Below, in pieces: positions 1-11,094 of a stretch of DNA of 64,000 bases; position 1 is the first letter of the stretch; every line of letters starts with the position of its first letter. The notes beneath the pieces were generated by a model. The model was not told the DNA's origin. It ran no database searches and saw only the letters and a list, made by a program, of their open reading frames with translations. The stretch covers positions 3,173,602-3,237,601 of the forward strand of contig NZ_CP010029.1 in the NCBI RefSeq assembly GCF_001656035.1, read 5' to 3'. The position numbers and the translations under genes are program-made. Origin of the DNA: Yersinia entomophaga (GTDB lineage Bacteria; Pseudomonadota; Gammaproteobacteria; Enterobacterales; Enterobacteriaceae).

Positions 1-201
1 CATCACAGTATATGTTTAATTATCATGGTGTAAAAACCTGAAAAAACAAAGTGATAAATTAACCTAAAACGCTACGCGGAATACTATTTTTTATGACATG
101 CCTGCATTTATCAGCCAAAGATTATAGCGCAATCGTAATATTAAAGCCCTATATAAATAAGCGTTGTAATGTAACTTTATCTCAAGTGATAGGAGGATAT
201 T

Positions 202-1191
202 ATGAACATAGCTTTAACTATTGGTACACGTTCGGTTTTAGTTAGTGAAAGTCGCCTTGAACGAATGATTTCACAAGATAAAGACCATGCAACGCAGCTG
301 GGATTATGGGATAAAATCATGGATTATTTCCGCCCAGAAAAAAAACAGGATGCAATGAATGAACTTTACAGGTTAACCCATGCTCATGGCACATCTGCCA
401 GCATAACTCTACGAGATAGGGTAGAGATTTTTAATAAAATAAAATTGATGTCTGAGCCAGTATATAGAGATTTATTTAGAGTAGAGGACCACCCGAATAA
501 AGATAATATTACTTTTTTTATTGGCGAGCAGGATATATATAGTCAAGACCGTCACTCTCTACTACTAGAAGAGCAACAGTTTCTTTCATATTTTAATATG
601 AATAAAATCAATACCGACCAGGATTTGAAAATAGATTTCATTGCAGCAATAAAAAGATATATTTCTGGTGATTTAAGAGTGCAGTGGAATAATGGTGGAG
701 CTAAACAGATTTTTAAAGATATATGCAGAGGAACATATAATGTAGACGGGTTTAGAATGTCCGTTACTGATACCATTAGCTCAGAAGTAAAAGAAGCTCA
801 TCTGAAAAAATTTATTAATAAATTAACGGAAAAACAGGAAGAGGTTTTCAATATCGTGGGATCGCAAATTGGGCAAATTGCGCTGATTGATACCTTATTA
901 TCCTCTAAAAAACAGTTTTTTTTTCTTGGGAATCCGGACAAGCAAGCTGAGTTTCGCTTTGATGCAGAGAGTGGTGAGATTGAAGTCAGCCATCTTATTC
1001 AGCAGAATGTAAGTCATGAACATTTTATGGTGTTACGTGAACATTACTTTCAAGAAAACGCGCATTGGTATGATGGACTTAGTCTTAAAGCCACTTTTAC
1101 TATTGCGGGGGATGGATCTGTCGATTGCACTAACTTCCATTTTTACAGTAAAGAATATGATGGAAACACTGATAGTCATCGTTCTGAGTAA
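202..1191 (+). CDS. SopD-like type III secretion effector (N-terminal homology)
   Basis: 329 residues. An AGGAGG Shine-Dalgarno at 191-196, five bases before the ATG, fixes the start. Residues 1-65 resemble Salmonella SopD and SopD2: 'LTIGTR' near the start, 'ESRLERMIS.DK' at 16-27, 'LWDKIMDYF' at 35-43 (the WEK(I/M)xxxM translocation motif of this effector group), then 'RPEKKQDAM..L'. There is no signal peptide or membrane segment, as expected for an injected protein. SopD and SopD2 act on host Rab GTPases; the region after about residue 100 is only loosely similar and I do not assign an activity to it. The gene is AT-rich, stands alone, and lies about 44 kb from the secretion genes at the other end of the window, so it looks horizontally acquired. 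Effector status is likely; the host target is unknown. Confidence 0.75.
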   Translation: MNIALTIGTRSVLVSESRLERMISQDKDHATQLGLWDKIMDYFRPEKKQDAMNELYRLTHAHGTSASITLRDRVEIFNKIKLMSEPVYRDLFRVEDHPNKDNITFFIGEQDIYSQDRHSLLLEEQQFLSYFNMNKINTDQDLKIDFIAAIKRYISGDLRVQWNNGGAKQIFKDICRGTYNVDGFRMSVTDTISSEVKEAHLKKFINKLTEKQEEVFNIVGSQIGQIALIDTLLSSKKQFFFLGNPDKQAEFRFDAESGEIEVSHLIQQNVSHEHFMVLREHYFQENAHWYDGLSLKATFTIAGDGSVDCTNFHFYSKEYDGNTDSHRSE

Positions 1192-1332
1192 TCGGTCGAA
1201 TATGCGTTTAAAAGCCACTGTATTTATGTGAGTTGATATGGTCAAAGTGGGAAGAGTATTTTCTGCCCTTTATGAGCCGGGGCAGGGGTAGATATTCGGA
1301 ACTTTAAGACCGTTACTGCAAATGGAAGTCGT

Positions 1333-1374
1333 CCAGCATCAACGGGAGTTTTCGCGTGTTCTCGTTAATGCTGG
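1333..1374. repeat. Imperfect inverted repeat downstream of the effector gene
   Basis: Arms at 1333-1348 (starting CCAGCATCAACG) and 1361-1374 (CTCGTTAATGCTGG) can pair over about 12 bases with one mismatch and a small bulge. No T-run follows on either strand, so a classical terminator is not supported. It lies in the 200-base gap between the convergent effector gene and yadS and may mark an insertion boundary or act as a transcript end. Confidence 0.4.
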
Positions 1375-1391
1375 GCTGAATGGATATTAAT

Positions 1392-2003
1392 CTATTCAAT
1401 CTCAAAGGTGGGCAACTTCAAGCGCCAGCGAATGGCAGCCAGCCGGATAGCCAGCGTGATCGCCATACCCAGCATCATAGCCTGTTGCAGCGGCATACCA
1501 AAAGTATGGTAGGCCGTGGCATGCGCAATGCCGCCAATAATACAGGCGGTGGCGTAGATTTCGGTGCGTAGAATCATCGGTATTTCCCGCGCCAATACAT
1601 CGCGAATGATTCCTCCGCCCACGCCGGTAATCACGCCCATACAAATCGCCACCAGCGGACTGGCTCCGGCGGCAAAGGCTTTATTCACGCCGATGCCCAC
1701 AAACACCGCCAATCCAATGGCATCCAGCACTGGTAGAATCCACTTTGGCGTCCGGCGCGGTTGGCGAACCAGCAAAATAGTCGCCAGACAGGTGATCATC
1801 GCTACCACCAGGTCGGTGGGATCTTTTACCCAAAAAACCGGGCCATTAGCCAGCGCCATATCGCGAATGGTTCCGCCTCCGACAGCGGTCACCACGCCCA
1901 AGACCAATACGCCAAAAGGGTCCATCCGTAGCTTGCCCGCCAAGAGTACGCCGGATATGGCAAATACCGCCGTACCTAAAATATCCAGCCAGTAGACCAG
2001 CAT
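1392..2003 (-). CDS. yadS: Inner-membrane TRIC/UPF0126 family protein YadS
   Basis: 203 residues, nearly all hydrophobic, with about six or seven membrane segments. The two halves carry the repeated glycine motif of the TRIC channel fold: 'AVGGGTIRD' near residue 42 and 'GVGGGIIRD' near 129, an internal duplication typical of UPF0126 proteins. Bacterial TRIC homologues can conduct monovalent cations; the physiological role of YadS is unsettled. It is the last gene of a tight leftward set with btuF (6 bases upstream) and mtnN, the order found in E. coli. Confidence 0.85.
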   Translation of the reverse strand: MLVYWLDILGTAVFAISGVLLAGKLRMDPFGVLVLGVVTAVGGGTIRDMALANGPVFWVKDPTDLVVAMITCLATILLVRQPRRTPKWILPVLDAIGLAVFVGIGVNKAFAAGASPLVAICMGVITGVGGGIIRDVLAREIPMILRTEIYATACIIGGIAHATAYHTFGMPLQQAMMLGMAITLAIRLAAIRWRLKLPTFEIE

Positions 2004-2009
2004 TTGAGA

Positions 2010-2852
2010 TTACTCCGCGACAGGGGATGAAATGCTGGCCAGTTGCTGGCACAGCTGTTGAGCGGCGAGCAGGATACGCGGGCTGGCGCGATTAAACCAG
2101 TCTTCATTGACGGCAATAACCGGGATATCGAGCTGCGGCTGCCAGAAGGCGCGAACCGACTTGATTTGCTCATCGCCACCGGCGATAACGATAGCCTTTG
2201 GCTGGCGGTTAAGTACCTGTTCACGGCTGATTTGCGGCCAGGGTACGCGGCTATCGGCAAAAATATTTTCGCCGCCGCACAACGCGACGACTTCACTTTG
2301 TAAGGTATGGCCGGACGTGGTGAACAGCGGCTGGGTGCCAAATTGCAGCAATACCTTCAGAGGCTGATTTTTTCCATAATGTTTTGCCAGCTCTGCTCTG
2401 CGTAGCCGAATTTGCTGCGCTGCCTGATGGGCTTTTTGCGGTTCAGGGCTGTATCCCGCCAGTTTATCCAGATCGTCGGCGATCTGCTCAATAGTGGTGG
2501 GATCGGAATAAAAAATGGGAATCCCGAATGATGCCAACTGGTCGAGCGGACGTTGGGCATTACCGCCGCGCCAGGCCAGAATCAGATCTGGCTTAAGCGC
2601 CAGTATTTTTTCAACATTAATCCCTTGCCAGGAAGCCACGTGCTCCAACTTTTTGGCCGCTTCAGGATAGTCGGAGTAATCGCTGACGGCGACCAGCTTA
2701 TCTCCCAAACCGGCGGCGTAGGCCAGTTCGGTTGTGCTAGGAGCCAGACTGATGATCCGTTCGGCTCCCAAGGCGGGTATCGTCATTCCCAGGATCAAAA
2801 AGCCGCAGAATATGGCTCTGCGGCAGAATGTCGGTATTGAGCCTGATTTCAT
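2010..2852 (-). CDS. btuF: Vitamin B12-binding periplasmic protein BtuF
   Basis: 280 residues with an N-terminal signal peptide (hydrophobic stretch at about 10-27 ending in ALGAE). The body is a class III substrate-binding protein: '[26 protein letters not shown]' features start at about residue 32, and the linker and second lobe follow. BtuF binds cobalamin in the periplasm and delivers it to the BtuCD transporter, which is not in this window. Two bases separate it from mtnN upstream, so it is co-transcribed with mtnN and yadS. The E. coli protein is slightly shorter (266 residues). Confidence 0.9.
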   Translation of the reverse strand: MKSGSIPTFCRRAIFCGFLILGMTIPALGAERIISLAPSTTELAYAAGLGDKLVAVSDYSDYPEAAKKLEHVASWQGINVEKILALKPDLILAWRGGNAQRPLDQLASFGIPIFYSDPTTIEQIADDLDKLAGYSPEPQKAHQAAQQIRLRRAELAKHYGKNQPLKVLLQFGTQPLFTTSGHTLQSEVVALCGGENIFADSRVPWPQISREQVLNRQPKAIVIAGGDEQIKSVRAFWQPQLDIPVIAVNEDWFNRASPRILLAAQQLCQQLASISSPVAE

Positions 2853-2854
2853 AC

Positions 2855-3556
2855 TTACGCGCGCTGGGACAGCATTTTGAGCATAGCTTCAATCATCAGC
2901 GTCGATTGCTGAGCGGCTACCACCAAGAACTCATCGAAGCTCAGATGAGATTCTTTATCGGCAACGTCAGAAATCGCGCGCACCACTACAAATGGGATAT
3001 TGAAGGCGTGACAAACGTGGCCGATAGCGGCGGCTTCCATTTCTACGGCAGCTACGCTCGGGAAGGTTTTACGGATACGAGCCAAAGGCTCTGCGCCATT
3101 GATAAAGGCATCGCCGCTGCAAATCAGACCGCGTACAGCATTAAGATTCAATTGCCTGATGCAGGTTTCAGCCAGTTCGATTAGGGCGTTATCTGCGGTA
3201 AAGGCCGCGGGGCAACCGGCCATTTGGCCAGCTTCATAGCCAAAGGCGGTGACGTCCGCGTCGTGGTAACGCACTTCTTCGGAAACCACAATGTCACCCA
3301 CGTTCAGCGAGGCCGCCAGACCGCCAGCAGAGCCGGTATTAATGATGACGTCAGGCTGGCAATGTTCCAGCAATAATGTGGTGCCCATTGCCGCAGAGAC
3401 TTTACCGATGCCGGATTTCAGCAGGGCAACCTCTACTCCATACAACTGGCCGGTGTAGATCTCACAGCCTGCGCGTGACAATGTCTGGCGGTTTTCGATC
3501 TTGTCGCGTAGCAGAGTAACCTCTTGTTCCATCGCGCCAATAATTCCTACTTTCAT
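2855..3556 (-). CDS. mtnN: 5'-methylthioadenosine/S-adenosylhomocysteine nucleosidase
   Basis: 233 residues, against 232 in E. coli Pfs/MtnN. It begins [13 protein letters not shown], with the catalytic Glu of the N-terminal loop. The nucleoside-binding '[12 protein letters not shown]' is near residue 170 and the catalytic Asp lies in 'RAISDVAD' near 195. The enzyme cleaves adenine from methylthioadenosine, S-adenosylhomocysteine and 5'-deoxyadenosine, feeding methionine recycling and the LuxS route to AI-2. It is the first gene of the mtnN-btuF-yadS operon and diverges from dgt. Confidence 0.95.
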   Translation of the reverse strand: MKVGIIGAMEQEVTLLRDKIENRQTLSRAGCEIYTGQLYGVEVALLKSGIGKVSAAMGTTLLLEHCQPDVIINTGSAGGLAASLNVGDIVVSEEVRYHDADVTAFGYEAGQMAGCPAAFTADNALIELAETCIRQLNLNAVRGLICSGDAFINGAEPLARIRKTFPSVAAVEMEAAAIGHVCHAFNIPFVVVRAISDVADKESHLSFDEFLVVAAQQSTLMIEAMLKMLSQRA

Positions 3557-3705
3557 TTTGAATACTCGCTAATTTTTAAAAGGGGATAACCATGTTTTTC
3601 TCTGTCAGTAGGTTATCATTGTAGTGAGCTACAGGTAATGTGCAATGGCGTTGCGTCGCAGGTGAATGAAGGGTGCTACCGAAGGTGCAACCGTCAGGGG
3701 GAATG

Positions 3706-5223
3706 ATGTCCGGGATCGACTTTAAGCAGAAAATCAGTTTTCAGCGTCCGTTTAGTCAAACGATTACCGCTGAAGATGAATATGACATTGTGCGCCAGTT
3801 TGAGAGCGATCGCGGGCGCATCGTCAATTCGGCAGCTATTCGGCGTTTACAGCAAAAGACCCAGGTTTTTCCGTTAGAACGTAATGCGGCGGTTCGCAGT
3901 CGCTTAACCCACTCGCTAGAGGTTCAGCAGGTTGGGCGGCACATTGCTAAAGAAATACTGAATCGCTTTAAACAAGATAAACGGATCGACGAATTAGGTC
4001 TGGATAAGCTACTCGATCCTTTTGAAAGTATTGTAGAAATGGCCTGCCTGATGCATGACATCGGCAACCCACCCTTTGGACATTTTGGCGAATCTGCAAT
4101 CAATAATTGGTTTTCCCGCCGTATGGATCCCGCTAGCTGCGGATCAGAGCCGCAAACGCAGGATCGCTGCGAGGTTAGTTTTCTGCGATTGTCAGAAGGA
4201 CAGCAGGAATTGAACCGGCTGCGCAGCCGTATTCGACAGGATCTCAGCCATTTTGAAGGTAATGCCCAAGCTATACGTTTGGTTTATACCTTGCTGAAGC
4301 TCAATCTGACTTACGCGCAGGTTGGCTGTATTTTGAAATATACCCGCCCGGCCTATTGGTCTGCGCCCTTGCCTCCCAGCCACAGCTATTTGATGAAAAA
4401 GCCCGGTTTCTATCTGGCGGAAGAAGACTATGTTGAGCGGCTGAGGCGAGAATTGAATATGGGAGAATTCGATCGCTTCCCGCTGACTTATATTATGGAA
4501 GCTGCCGATGATATTTCTTACTGTATTGCCGATCTGGAAGATGCGGTAGAAAAGAGCATCTTTACCGTGGAGCAGCTATTTGAACATTTGAAGAACGAAT
4601 GGGGTGAGGTCGTACCCGGTGATTTGTTTGATAAAATAATTGGGAATGCGGCTCGTAAGATTGAACGAGTTCAAGGGCGAAGAAGTTCAGAAGATCAATT
4701 CTTTATGTATTTACGGGTATATACCGTCGGTAAATTGGTTCCTCACGCCGCTCAACGATTTATTGATAACTTATCTAGCGTATTTAATGGAACCTTTAAT
4801 CAGGCGTTATTAGAGGATTCAAGTCCAGCCTGCAAATTATTACAGATTTTCAAATCTGTAGCGGCAAAACATGTATTTAATCATCCGGAAGTTGAGCAAC
4901 TGGAGCTACAAGGCTACCGGGTTATCAGTGGTTTACTGGATATCTACAGCCCGTTACTCTCTATGCCGCAGGCGGCTTTCGCGCAGTTGGTCGCGGAGGA
5001 CAGTCATCGCGACTATCCAATTGAAACCCGCCTGTACCATAAACTTTCGATCAAGCACCGTTTAGCCTATGTTGAGGCGATAGAAGGTGTGAGTCATTTA
5101 TCCGCCGAGCTGCGAGAGATTAGGGAATATTATTATCGGGCTAGATTGCTTCAGGATTACATCAGCGGTATGACCGATCTTTATGCCTATGATGAATATC
5201 GTCGTTTGATGGCGGCAGAATAA
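3706..5223 (+). CDS. dgt: Deoxyguanosinetriphosphate triphosphohydrolase
   Basis: 505 residues from the ATG at 3706, the same length as E. coli Dgt. An AGGGGG motif at 3696-3701 supports a start here (an adjacent ATG is at 3703); a GTG start at 3673 is possible but has no counterpart in the family. HD-domain signatures are present: '[11 protein letters not shown]' and '[16 protein letters not shown]', which hold the metal-binding His and Asp residues. The enzyme hydrolyses dGTP to deoxyguanosine and tripolyphosphate. It is transcribed away from mtnN and followed by degP. Confidence 0.93.
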   Translation: MSGIDFKQKISFQRPFSQTITAEDEYDIVRQFESDRGRIVNSAAIRRLQQKTQVFPLERNAAVRSRLTHSLEVQQVGRHIAKEILNRFKQDKRIDELGLDKLLDPFESIVEMACLMHDIGNPPFGHFGESAINNWFSRRMDPASCGSEPQTQDRCEVSFLRLSEGQQELNRLRSRIRQDLSHFEGNAQAIRLVYTLLKLNLTYAQVGCILKYTRPAYWSAPLPPSHSYLMKKPGFYLAEEDYVERLRRELNMGEFDRFPLTYIMEAADDISYCIADLEDAVEKSIFTVEQLFEHLKNEWGEVVPGDLFDKIIGNAARKIERVQGRRSSEDQFFMYLRVYTVGKLVPHAAQRFIDNLSSVFNGTFNQALLEDSSPACKLLQIFKSVAAKHVFNHPEVEQLELQGYRVISGLLDIYSPLLSMPQAAFAQLVAEDSHRDYPIETRLYHKLSIKHRLAYVEAIEGVSHLSAELREIREYYYRARLLQDYISGMTDLYAYDEYRRLMAAE

Positions 5224-5313
5224 GTTTCTGCTGCCGTTCTATTATTTAATCTTTATTAGGTCGAGTTTTGTAAAGACGGTAAACAATTTTTACTATTACA
5301 GATTCAGTATTAA

Positions 5314-5342
5314 TGAACTTAGGCTCTGACGACTACTCTTAC
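5314..5342 (+). promoter_or_regulatory. Possible sigma-E promoter of degP
   Basis: GAACTT at 5315-5320 followed 16 bases later by TCTTA resembles the extracytoplasmic stress promoter (GAACTT, ~16 bases, TCTGA-like) known to drive degP in enterobacteria. It lies about 80 bases before the degP ATG. The -35 match is good and the -10 match only fair. Confidence 0.4.
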
Positions 5343-5418
5343 TTTGCATGACTCGATTAGTTAGTCAAAACTATTAATTAACTTGTTATTTGTATATAGA
5401 GAGAAAGAGAACCGACCC

Positions 5419-6849
5419 ATGAAAAAAACTACGTTAGTGTTAAGCGCATTGGCATTAAGCATTGGTTTCGCCATGGGGCCGGTCTCTGCCATTGCTGCAG
5501 AAACCGCCTCATCCAGCACCCAGCAGCTCCCTAGTCTGGCACCGATGCTAGAAAAGGTCATGCCATCGGTGGTCAGCATCAACGTGGAAGGCAGTGCTAC
5601 GGTAAAAAGTGCCGGGATGCCAGACCAGTTCCAACAGTTCTTCGGCGGAAACTCGCCGTTATGTCAGGATGGTTCGCCTTTCCAGGGTTCACCGCTGTGT
5701 CAGGGCGGGCTGGGCGGTGGCGATGGTCAGCCAACTCAGAAAGAATTCCGAGGATTAGGCGCTGGCGTAGTGATTGATGCTGCGAAAGGCTATGTGGTGA
5801 CCAATAACCACGTAGTAGAAAACGCGAATAAAATTCAGGTGCAGTTGAGCGATGGGCGTAAATTCGACGCCAAAGTGATCGGTAAAGATCCACGCACCGA
5901 TATTGCCTTGATCCAGTTGAAAGACTTTAAAAATCTAACGGCGATCAAAATGGCCGATTCCGATCAACTGCGGGTGGGCGACTATACCGTGGCGATCGGT
6001 AACCCTTATGGATTAGGGGAAACGGCGACGTCCGGTATCGTTTCGGCGTTAGGGCGCAGTGGCCTGAACGTTGAAAACTACGAAAACTTTATCCAGACCG
6101 ATGCTGCAATTAATCGTGGTAACTCCGGCGGCGCTCTGGTGAACCTGAATGGTGAACTGATCGGGATTAACACTGCTATTCTGGCTCCGGACGGTGGCAA
6201 TATCGGTATTGGTTTTGCTATCCCAAGTAATATGGTGAAAAACCTGACGTCGCAAATGGTGGAGTTTGGCCAGGTGAAACGCGGCGAACTGGGGATTATG
6301 GGAACCGAACTGAACTCCGAATTGGCTAAAGCCATGAACGTGGACGCGCAGAAAGGTGCCTTTATCAGTCAGGTATTGCCGAAGTCTTCAGCGGCAAAAG
6401 CCGGTATTAAAGCCGGTGATGTGATTGTGACCATGAACGGAAAAGCCATCTCCAGCTTCGCCGCCTTCCGCGCTGAGATTGGCACACTGCCGGTGGGGAG
6501 CAAAATAGTGCTGGGCCTGCTGCGGGAAGGTAAACCGATTACTGTCGATGTCACGTTGGAGCAGGGTTCTCAGGCGCAGATCGCGTCTGGCAACATTTAC
6601 ACAGGGATTGAAGGCGCTGAACTGAGCAACTTTGATGCCGCAGGTAAGAAAGGCGTGAAGGTAGATAGCGTGAAAGAAGGTTCTGCCGCCGCGCGTATCG
6701 GCCTGAAAAAAGGCGATATTATTACCGGTGTAAACCAGAAACCGACGCTAAATCTCGGTGAGTTACGTAAAATTCTCGAGGCTAAGCCTTCAGTGCTGGC
6801 TTTGAGTATTCATCGTGGTGATACCGATATTTATCTGTTAGCACAGTAA
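5419..6849 (+). CDS. degP: Periplasmic serine protease/chaperone DegP (HtrA)
   Basis: 476 residues from the ATG at 5419; an in-frame start further upstream would precede the signal peptide and is rejected. Residues 1-27 are a signal peptide. The catalytic triad is visible: His in 'TNNHVVEN', Asp in 'DPRTDIALIQ' and Ser in 'GNSGGAL'. The LA loop carries the two conserved cysteines (CQDGSPFQ...LCQGG). Two PDZ domains follow (about 280-370 and 385-475). DegP degrades or refolds misfolded envelope proteins and is required at high temperature. A strong terminator follows. Confidence 0.97.
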   Translation: MKKTTLVLSALALSIGFAMGPVSAIAAETASSSTQQLPSLAPMLEKVMPSVVSINVEGSATVKSAGMPDQFQQFFGGNSPLCQDGSPFQGSPLCQGGLGGGDGQPTQKEFRGLGAGVVIDAAKGYVVTNNHVVENANKIQVQLSDGRKFDAKVIGKDPRTDIALIQLKDFKNLTAIKMADSDQLRVGDYTVAIGNPYGLGETATSGIVSALGRSGLNVENYENFIQTDAAINRGNSGGALVNLNGELIGINTAILAPDGGNIGIGFAIPSNMVKNLTSQMVEFGQVKRGELGIMGTELNSELAKAMNVDAQKGAFISQVLPKSSAAKAGIKAGDVIVTMNGKAISSFAAFRAEIGTLPVGSKIVLGLLREGKPITVDVTLEQGSQAQIASGNIYTGIEGAELSNFDAAGKKGVKVDSVKEGSAAARIGLKKGDIITGVNQKPTLNLGELRKILEAKPSVLALSIHRGDTDIYLLAQ

Positions 6850-6858
6850 TTATCCGCG

Positions 6859-6892
6859 ATTCGGGGCCAGAATATTTCGGCCCCGAATTTTA
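6859..6892 (+). terminator. Rho-independent terminator of degP
   Basis: A perfect 10-base stem (ATTCGGGGCC at 6859-6868 with GGCCCCGAAT at 6879-6888) with a 10-base loop and a short T-run. It lies between the convergent degP and barA. Confidence 0.85.
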
Positions 6893-6903
6893 CCTATCCC
6901 CGC

Positions 6904-9690
6904 TTAATTTTCCTTTGATTCAGGCGACGGCGGTTGGCCTATATGGCTTTTCGCAGCCTGAATGACATTCTCTATTTCATCGAGTAATTCCAGCCATTCT
7001 GGCAATAAATCCTGATTGTCAGCCTTCTGCCGTAGCTGTTGCTCAATATAGGAACACAGCCGTTTTAGTCTCGGGACGCCGCTGCACGCGCAGCTACCGT
7101 GCAATTTATGAATCAGATTCACGATATCCTCGTCGTCTGCGCCTTCCACAATGGCGTTGACCCGCTGTGTGACCTGTGGGAGAAACGCTAATAGCATGAC
7201 CAACAGCTCCTGCGCCAAATCTTCTTTATTGGCGGCCTGACGAATAGCTAGCGGCCAGTTAATCGAATCTTCCCAGCCTGCAGGCCGCGGGGTCATTACC
7301 GTAGCAGACTTCTGAACGGTCGTTTGTTCATGCTGGTAAAAACGCGCCAGCGCCTGCGTCAGCCGGGTTTCATCAATAGGTTTAGCCAGATAATCAGCCA
7401 TACCAAGCTTGAGAAACTGCTCCTGTTGGCCACTAATGGCGTGGGCGGTAACGGCAATTATTGGCGTATTAACATGATTAGGTAATTGATGAATTAACTC
7501 ACTGGCGCGAATACCGTCCACTTCCGGCATCTGAATATCCATCAAAATCACGTCCAGAGCATGTTCGCGGGCGACGGCAATGGCTTTTTCAGCGCTTTCA
7601 CACAGAATGGTTTCTTCAACCTGTTCTTCCAGCAGTGTGCCTATCAGTTTTAGATTCGCAGGATTGTCATCCACCGCCATTACACGCAGCGGCAGGCGCG
7701 GCTTTTTCGGTTCGTTTTCGTTTGGCGCGGGCAATGCTCGCGGATCTTCTTTCAACAACAGTGGCATCAGGCGATTGCTGGAAATCGGTTTCACCAGACA
7801 GGCTTTGGCACCTAACTGTTTTAACTGCTCTGCATCAACCTGAGACTGGCTTGGCAACGCCAGAATCACATGATCGGCAATTTTTAGCGCCGCTAACAGC
7901 TTATCCTGATGACCTGCCATATTCGTGCGGAAAGGAATCGGAACGCCGACTAGCAGGAAATCGTAGTATTTATCCGGGAGTTGGGCCAGCGTCGGGCTGT
8001 GAGTCACCCGCAGAGGCGTAATGCTCAACATATCCAACGTGGCCTGAGCTGCCGCCGGATTCCGTTCGATATAGGCTAAATGCTTGCCGGCGAGCTGTTC
8101 CATGGTTGGCTGGCGATAGACCATGCCTTCGTTGAGATCTAAAGTGATATGGAAACGGAAAGTTGAGCCACGATTTAACTCGCTACGGAAGCTAATATCG
8201 CCGTCCATTTCTTTGACCAGACGCTCGGTTATTACCAAGCCAAGCCCGGTACCACCGTGGCGGCGGGAAATGCTGGCATCGGCCTGGCGGAAAGCTTGAA
8301 ACAGCTGAGACTGCTGCTGTTCGGAAATACCGATGCCGGTGTCCTGAATCTCCACCGCCAGCTTAATTTGTCGGGCGGTTTGCGATAGCAGACTTACGTG
8401 GATATCTACGTTACCATTTTCGGTAAACTTGATGGCATTGCCCAGCAGGTTGGTCATGACCTGCTGCAAGCGCATAGAGTCGCCTACCACCTGTTCTGGC
8501 ACATCATTATTGACGTGCAGCGTCAGTTCCAGCCCTTTCTCATGTGCGGTGTGAGCCAGCAAAATAACGACTTCATCCAAGGTTTCACGCAGCGGGAATG
8601 GAATATGCTCCAACACCAGCTTTTCGGCCTCTAGCTTGGAGAAATCCAGTACGTCATTGATGATACACAGCAGATTATTGGCCGAGCGCTGGATGGTTTG
8701 CAGGTAATCTGTTTGAGTTGGCGTCAGGGAGGTTTTCAGCGTCTGGCGGGTGAATCCGATTACGCCATTAAGCGGCGTGCGTAATTCGTGGGACATATTG
8801 GCCAGAAACTCGGATTTAATTCGCGCCGCTTCCTGCGCCCGTTTCTTCGCCAGACCCAGTTCCACGTTCTGGATTTCCATCTGTTCCAGCGTTTCCCGCA
8901 GATCTGAAGTGGCCTGATCGATATTCTGCTGCATTTCCTCGTGGTAGGCCGCCAGCGACATCGCCATCGAGTTAATGCCGTTTTTCAGGATATTCAATTC
9001 TCCCAGCATGTGTCCTTCTACCCGACTATCCAACTGGCCGCGCCGAATCCGGTCTACGGTATTCACCATATTACGGATAGGGCCGGTCACATCGCGCATC
9101 AGACGATAGGCAAACAAAATGGCAATACACAGGCAGAACAACAGCAATAAAGTAGAGATAAACACTTCTTTATATTGCTGAAGTCGTACGGATTGTAAAT
9201 CTAGATCGATGGCAATATAACCCAACGGACGGTTGCTAATATTGGCTTCTGGTGGCCGGTCACTGGAGATATTATATTCCGAGACAATGGGCATTCTTAA
9301 GATTAACGAATCCCCTCGGTAGGTCAGCATCAAAGAACTGGGGATCGGAATATTATTCGTCAACCTTAATTGTGACGAGTTGTAATTATAGTTAGAAGTG
9401 ACAAAAAGATTATTATCTGCGTCAAAAACGGTAATTGAACGCACAATATTTGAATGGCGGCGATGTAACAGATTAATTAACTGTCTGACGGTATCTCGAT
9501 TACGGAACGTCATTCCATATTCACTGGCAACCGCCAGCGGTTCGATAATACTGGTTCCTGCGTTAACTACTTGGTTTTGCAGTTCATTATATCGATGCAC
9601 CATAAAAGATGTACTGAGTAATAGCCCAAGCAGAAGCGTGGGAGCTAAGATTAGTATCATCATGCGCGCGCGAAGACTGTATTTGGTCAT
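6904..9690 (-). CDS. barA: Hybrid sensor histidine kinase BarA
   Basis: 928 residues (E. coli 918). Order: an N-terminal membrane helix at about 10-30, a periplasmic sensor region, a second helix at about 175-195, HAMP, HisKA with the phospho-His in '[11 protein letters not shown]' near 300, an HATPase domain ('GTGLGLVI' near 480), a receiver domain with Asp in '[12 protein letters not shown]' near 718, and a C-terminal Hpt domain with His in 'HKLHGSCA' near 865. BarA phosphorylates the response regulator UvrY/SirA, which acts through the CsrA system. In Salmonella this pathway activates SPI-1, so it is a candidate input for the T3SS in this window. It diverges from rlmD. Confidence 0.95.
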   Translation of the reverse strand: MTKYSLRARMMILILAPTLLLGLLLSTSFMVHRYNELQNQVVNAGTSIIEPLAVASEYGMTFRNRDTVRQLINLLHRRHSNIVRSITVFDADNNLFVTSNYNYNSSQLRLTNNIPIPSSLMLTYRGDSLILRMPIVSEYNISSDRPPEANISNRPLGYIAIDLDLQSVRLQQYKEVFISTLLLLFCLCIAILFAYRLMRDVTGPIRNMVNTVDRIRRGQLDSRVEGHMLGELNILKNGINSMAMSLAAYHEEMQQNIDQATSDLRETLEQMEIQNVELGLAKKRAQEAARIKSEFLANMSHELRTPLNGVIGFTRQTLKTSLTPTQTDYLQTIQRSANNLLCIINDVLDFSKLEAEKLVLEHIPFPLRETLDEVVILLAHTAHEKGLELTLHVNNDVPEQVVGDSMRLQQVMTNLLGNAIKFTENGNVDIHVSLLSQTARQIKLAVEIQDTGIGISEQQQSQLFQAFRQADASISRRHGGTGLGLVITERLVKEMDGDISFRSELNRGSTFRFHITLDLNEGMVYRQPTMEQLAGKHLAYIERNPAAAQATLDMLSITPLRVTHSPTLAQLPDKYYDFLLVGVPIPFRTNMAGHQDKLLAALKIADHVILALPSQSQVDAEQLKQLGAKACLVKPISSNRLMPLLLKEDPRALPAPNENEPKKPRLPLRVMAVDDNPANLKLIGTLLEEQVEETILCESAEKAIAVAREHALDVILMDIQMPEVDGIRASELIHQLPNHVNTPIIAVTAHAISGQQEQFLKLGMADYLAKPIDETRLTQALARFYQHEQTTVQKSATVMTPRPAGWEDSINWPLAIRQAANKEDLAQELLVMLLAFLPQVTQRVNAIVEGADDEDIVNLIHKLHGSCACSGVPRLKRLCSYIEQQLRQKADNQDLLPEWLELLDEIENVIQAAKSHIGQPPSPESKEN

Positions 9691-9750
9691 GGTATTCCAA
9701 TGTGGGAGAATTAGCAGCTTACGAAAACCAACGCATACTCATCAATAATT

Positions 9751-11085
9751 ATGGCGCAATTCTACTCTCCAAACCGCCGTGTTACGACCCGGCAAATGAT
9801 AACCGTGACTGCTGACGACCTGGATCCTTTAGGGCAGGGCGTTGCACATTATCAAGGTAAGGCCATTTTTGTCCCCGGTATGCTACCCGGAGAGCAGGCC
9901 GAGATACAGTTAACTGAAGAAAAACGTCAGTTTTCCCGCGGAAAGCTTCAGCGTTTACTGAAGCCCTGCGCCGAGAGAGTCGCCCCCCTTTGCCCACATT
10001 TTGGGACCTGCGGCGGCTGCCAGCAGCAACATGCCGATACCCACTTACAGCAGAACAGCAAGGCGGCTCACCTGCAACGCCTAATTGCGCGAGAAACAGG
10101 CGTAACCGTAGAGCCAGAGTCTGTCATCTGCGGGACTGAATACGGTTATCGACGGCGAGCGCGTTTAGGGTTGTACTACCAACCTAAACAGCAGCGTTTG
10201 GTCATGGGTTTTCGCAAGGTCGCTTCCCACGATTTGGTGGCGATAAAAACCTGCCCGGTACTGCGACCAGAGCTCGAGCGCCTGTTAGCGCCGCTTTATC
10301 GCTGTTTGTCAGAATTGCGTGCCGTTAAACGCCTGGGACACGTAGAATTGGTGCTGGCCGATAATGGGCCGTTGCTGACGCTACGTCATCTTGATAGCTT
10401 GAGTACCGCCGATCGCGCCGCGTTACTGGCTTTTTCTCAGCGTGAGCAGGTCGCGATTTATCTGGCTCCCGACAGCGATCATATTGAGCGTTTAAGCGGC
10501 GAGGAGCCTTACTATCAGATAGAAGGTCTACGCTTAGCGTTTAATCCGCGCGATTTTATTCAGGTCAATGCCACGGTAAATGAGAAAATGGTGGCGCAGG
10601 CGCTGGAATGGTTGGATGTGCAACCGAATGAGCGCGTTTTGGATTTATTCTGCGGTATGGGTAATTTTACTTTGCCGTTAGCGCGTCATGCCCTACAAGT
10701 TGTGGGTATAGAAGGAGTTGCGACACTGGTGGCTAATGGGCAATATAATGCGCAGATTAATGGTTTAGCTAATGTTTCGTTCTTTCATGAGAATTTAGAG
10801 GACGAGATCGATAAACAGCCTTGGGCGAGCCAAGGTTTTGATAAAATATTGCTGGACCCGGCGCGGGCAGGTGCGGCCGGGGTCATGTTACATATAGTGA
10901 AGCTGGCGCCGAAACGGGTGGTATACGTGTCTTGTAATCCCACCACCTTGGCACGAGATAGCCACGTGCTGATCGACGCCGGTTACCGTCTTGCACGTGT
11001 GCGAATGTTAGATATGTTTCCGCACACGGGGCATCTTGAGTCAATGGCGCTGTTTATACAGCAGGAGCCACTGGCCGCTGAGTAG
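9751..11085 (+). CDS. rlmD: 23S rRNA (uracil-1939-C5)-methyltransferase RlmD
   Basis: 444 residues. An N-terminal TRAM domain (about 15-75) precedes the iron-sulfur cysteines in '[10 protein letters not shown]' near 85, with the fourth probably in 'KTCPVL'. The SAM site contains '[14 protein letters not shown]' near 295, and the nucleophilic Cys is in '[12 protein letters not shown]' near 397. The enzyme (formerly RumA) methylates U1939 of 23S rRNA. The start [10 protein letters not shown] matches the family. relA follows after 9 bases, so the two are probably co-transcribed. Confidence 0.96.
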   Translation: MAQFYSPNRRVTTRQMITVTADDLDPLGQGVAHYQGKAIFVPGMLPGEQAEIQLTEEKRQFSRGKLQRLLKPCAERVAPLCPHFGTCGGCQQQHADTHLQQNSKAAHLQRLIARETGVTVEPESVICGTEYGYRRRARLGLYYQPKQQRLVMGFRKVASHDLVAIKTCPVLRPELERLLAPLYRCLSELRAVKRLGHVELVLADNGPLLTLRHLDSLSTADRAALLAFSQREQVAIYLAPDSDHIERLSGEEPYYQIEGLRLAFNPRDFIQVNATVNEKMVAQALEWLDVQPNERVLDLFCGMGNFTLPLARHALQVVGIEGVATLVANGQYNAQINGLANVSFFHENLEDEIDKQPWASQGFDKILLDPARAGAAGVMLHIVKLAPKRVVYVSCNPTTLARDSHVLIDAGYRLARVRMLDMFPHTGHLESMALFIQQEPLAAE

Positions 11086-11094
11086 GGAGAAGTT

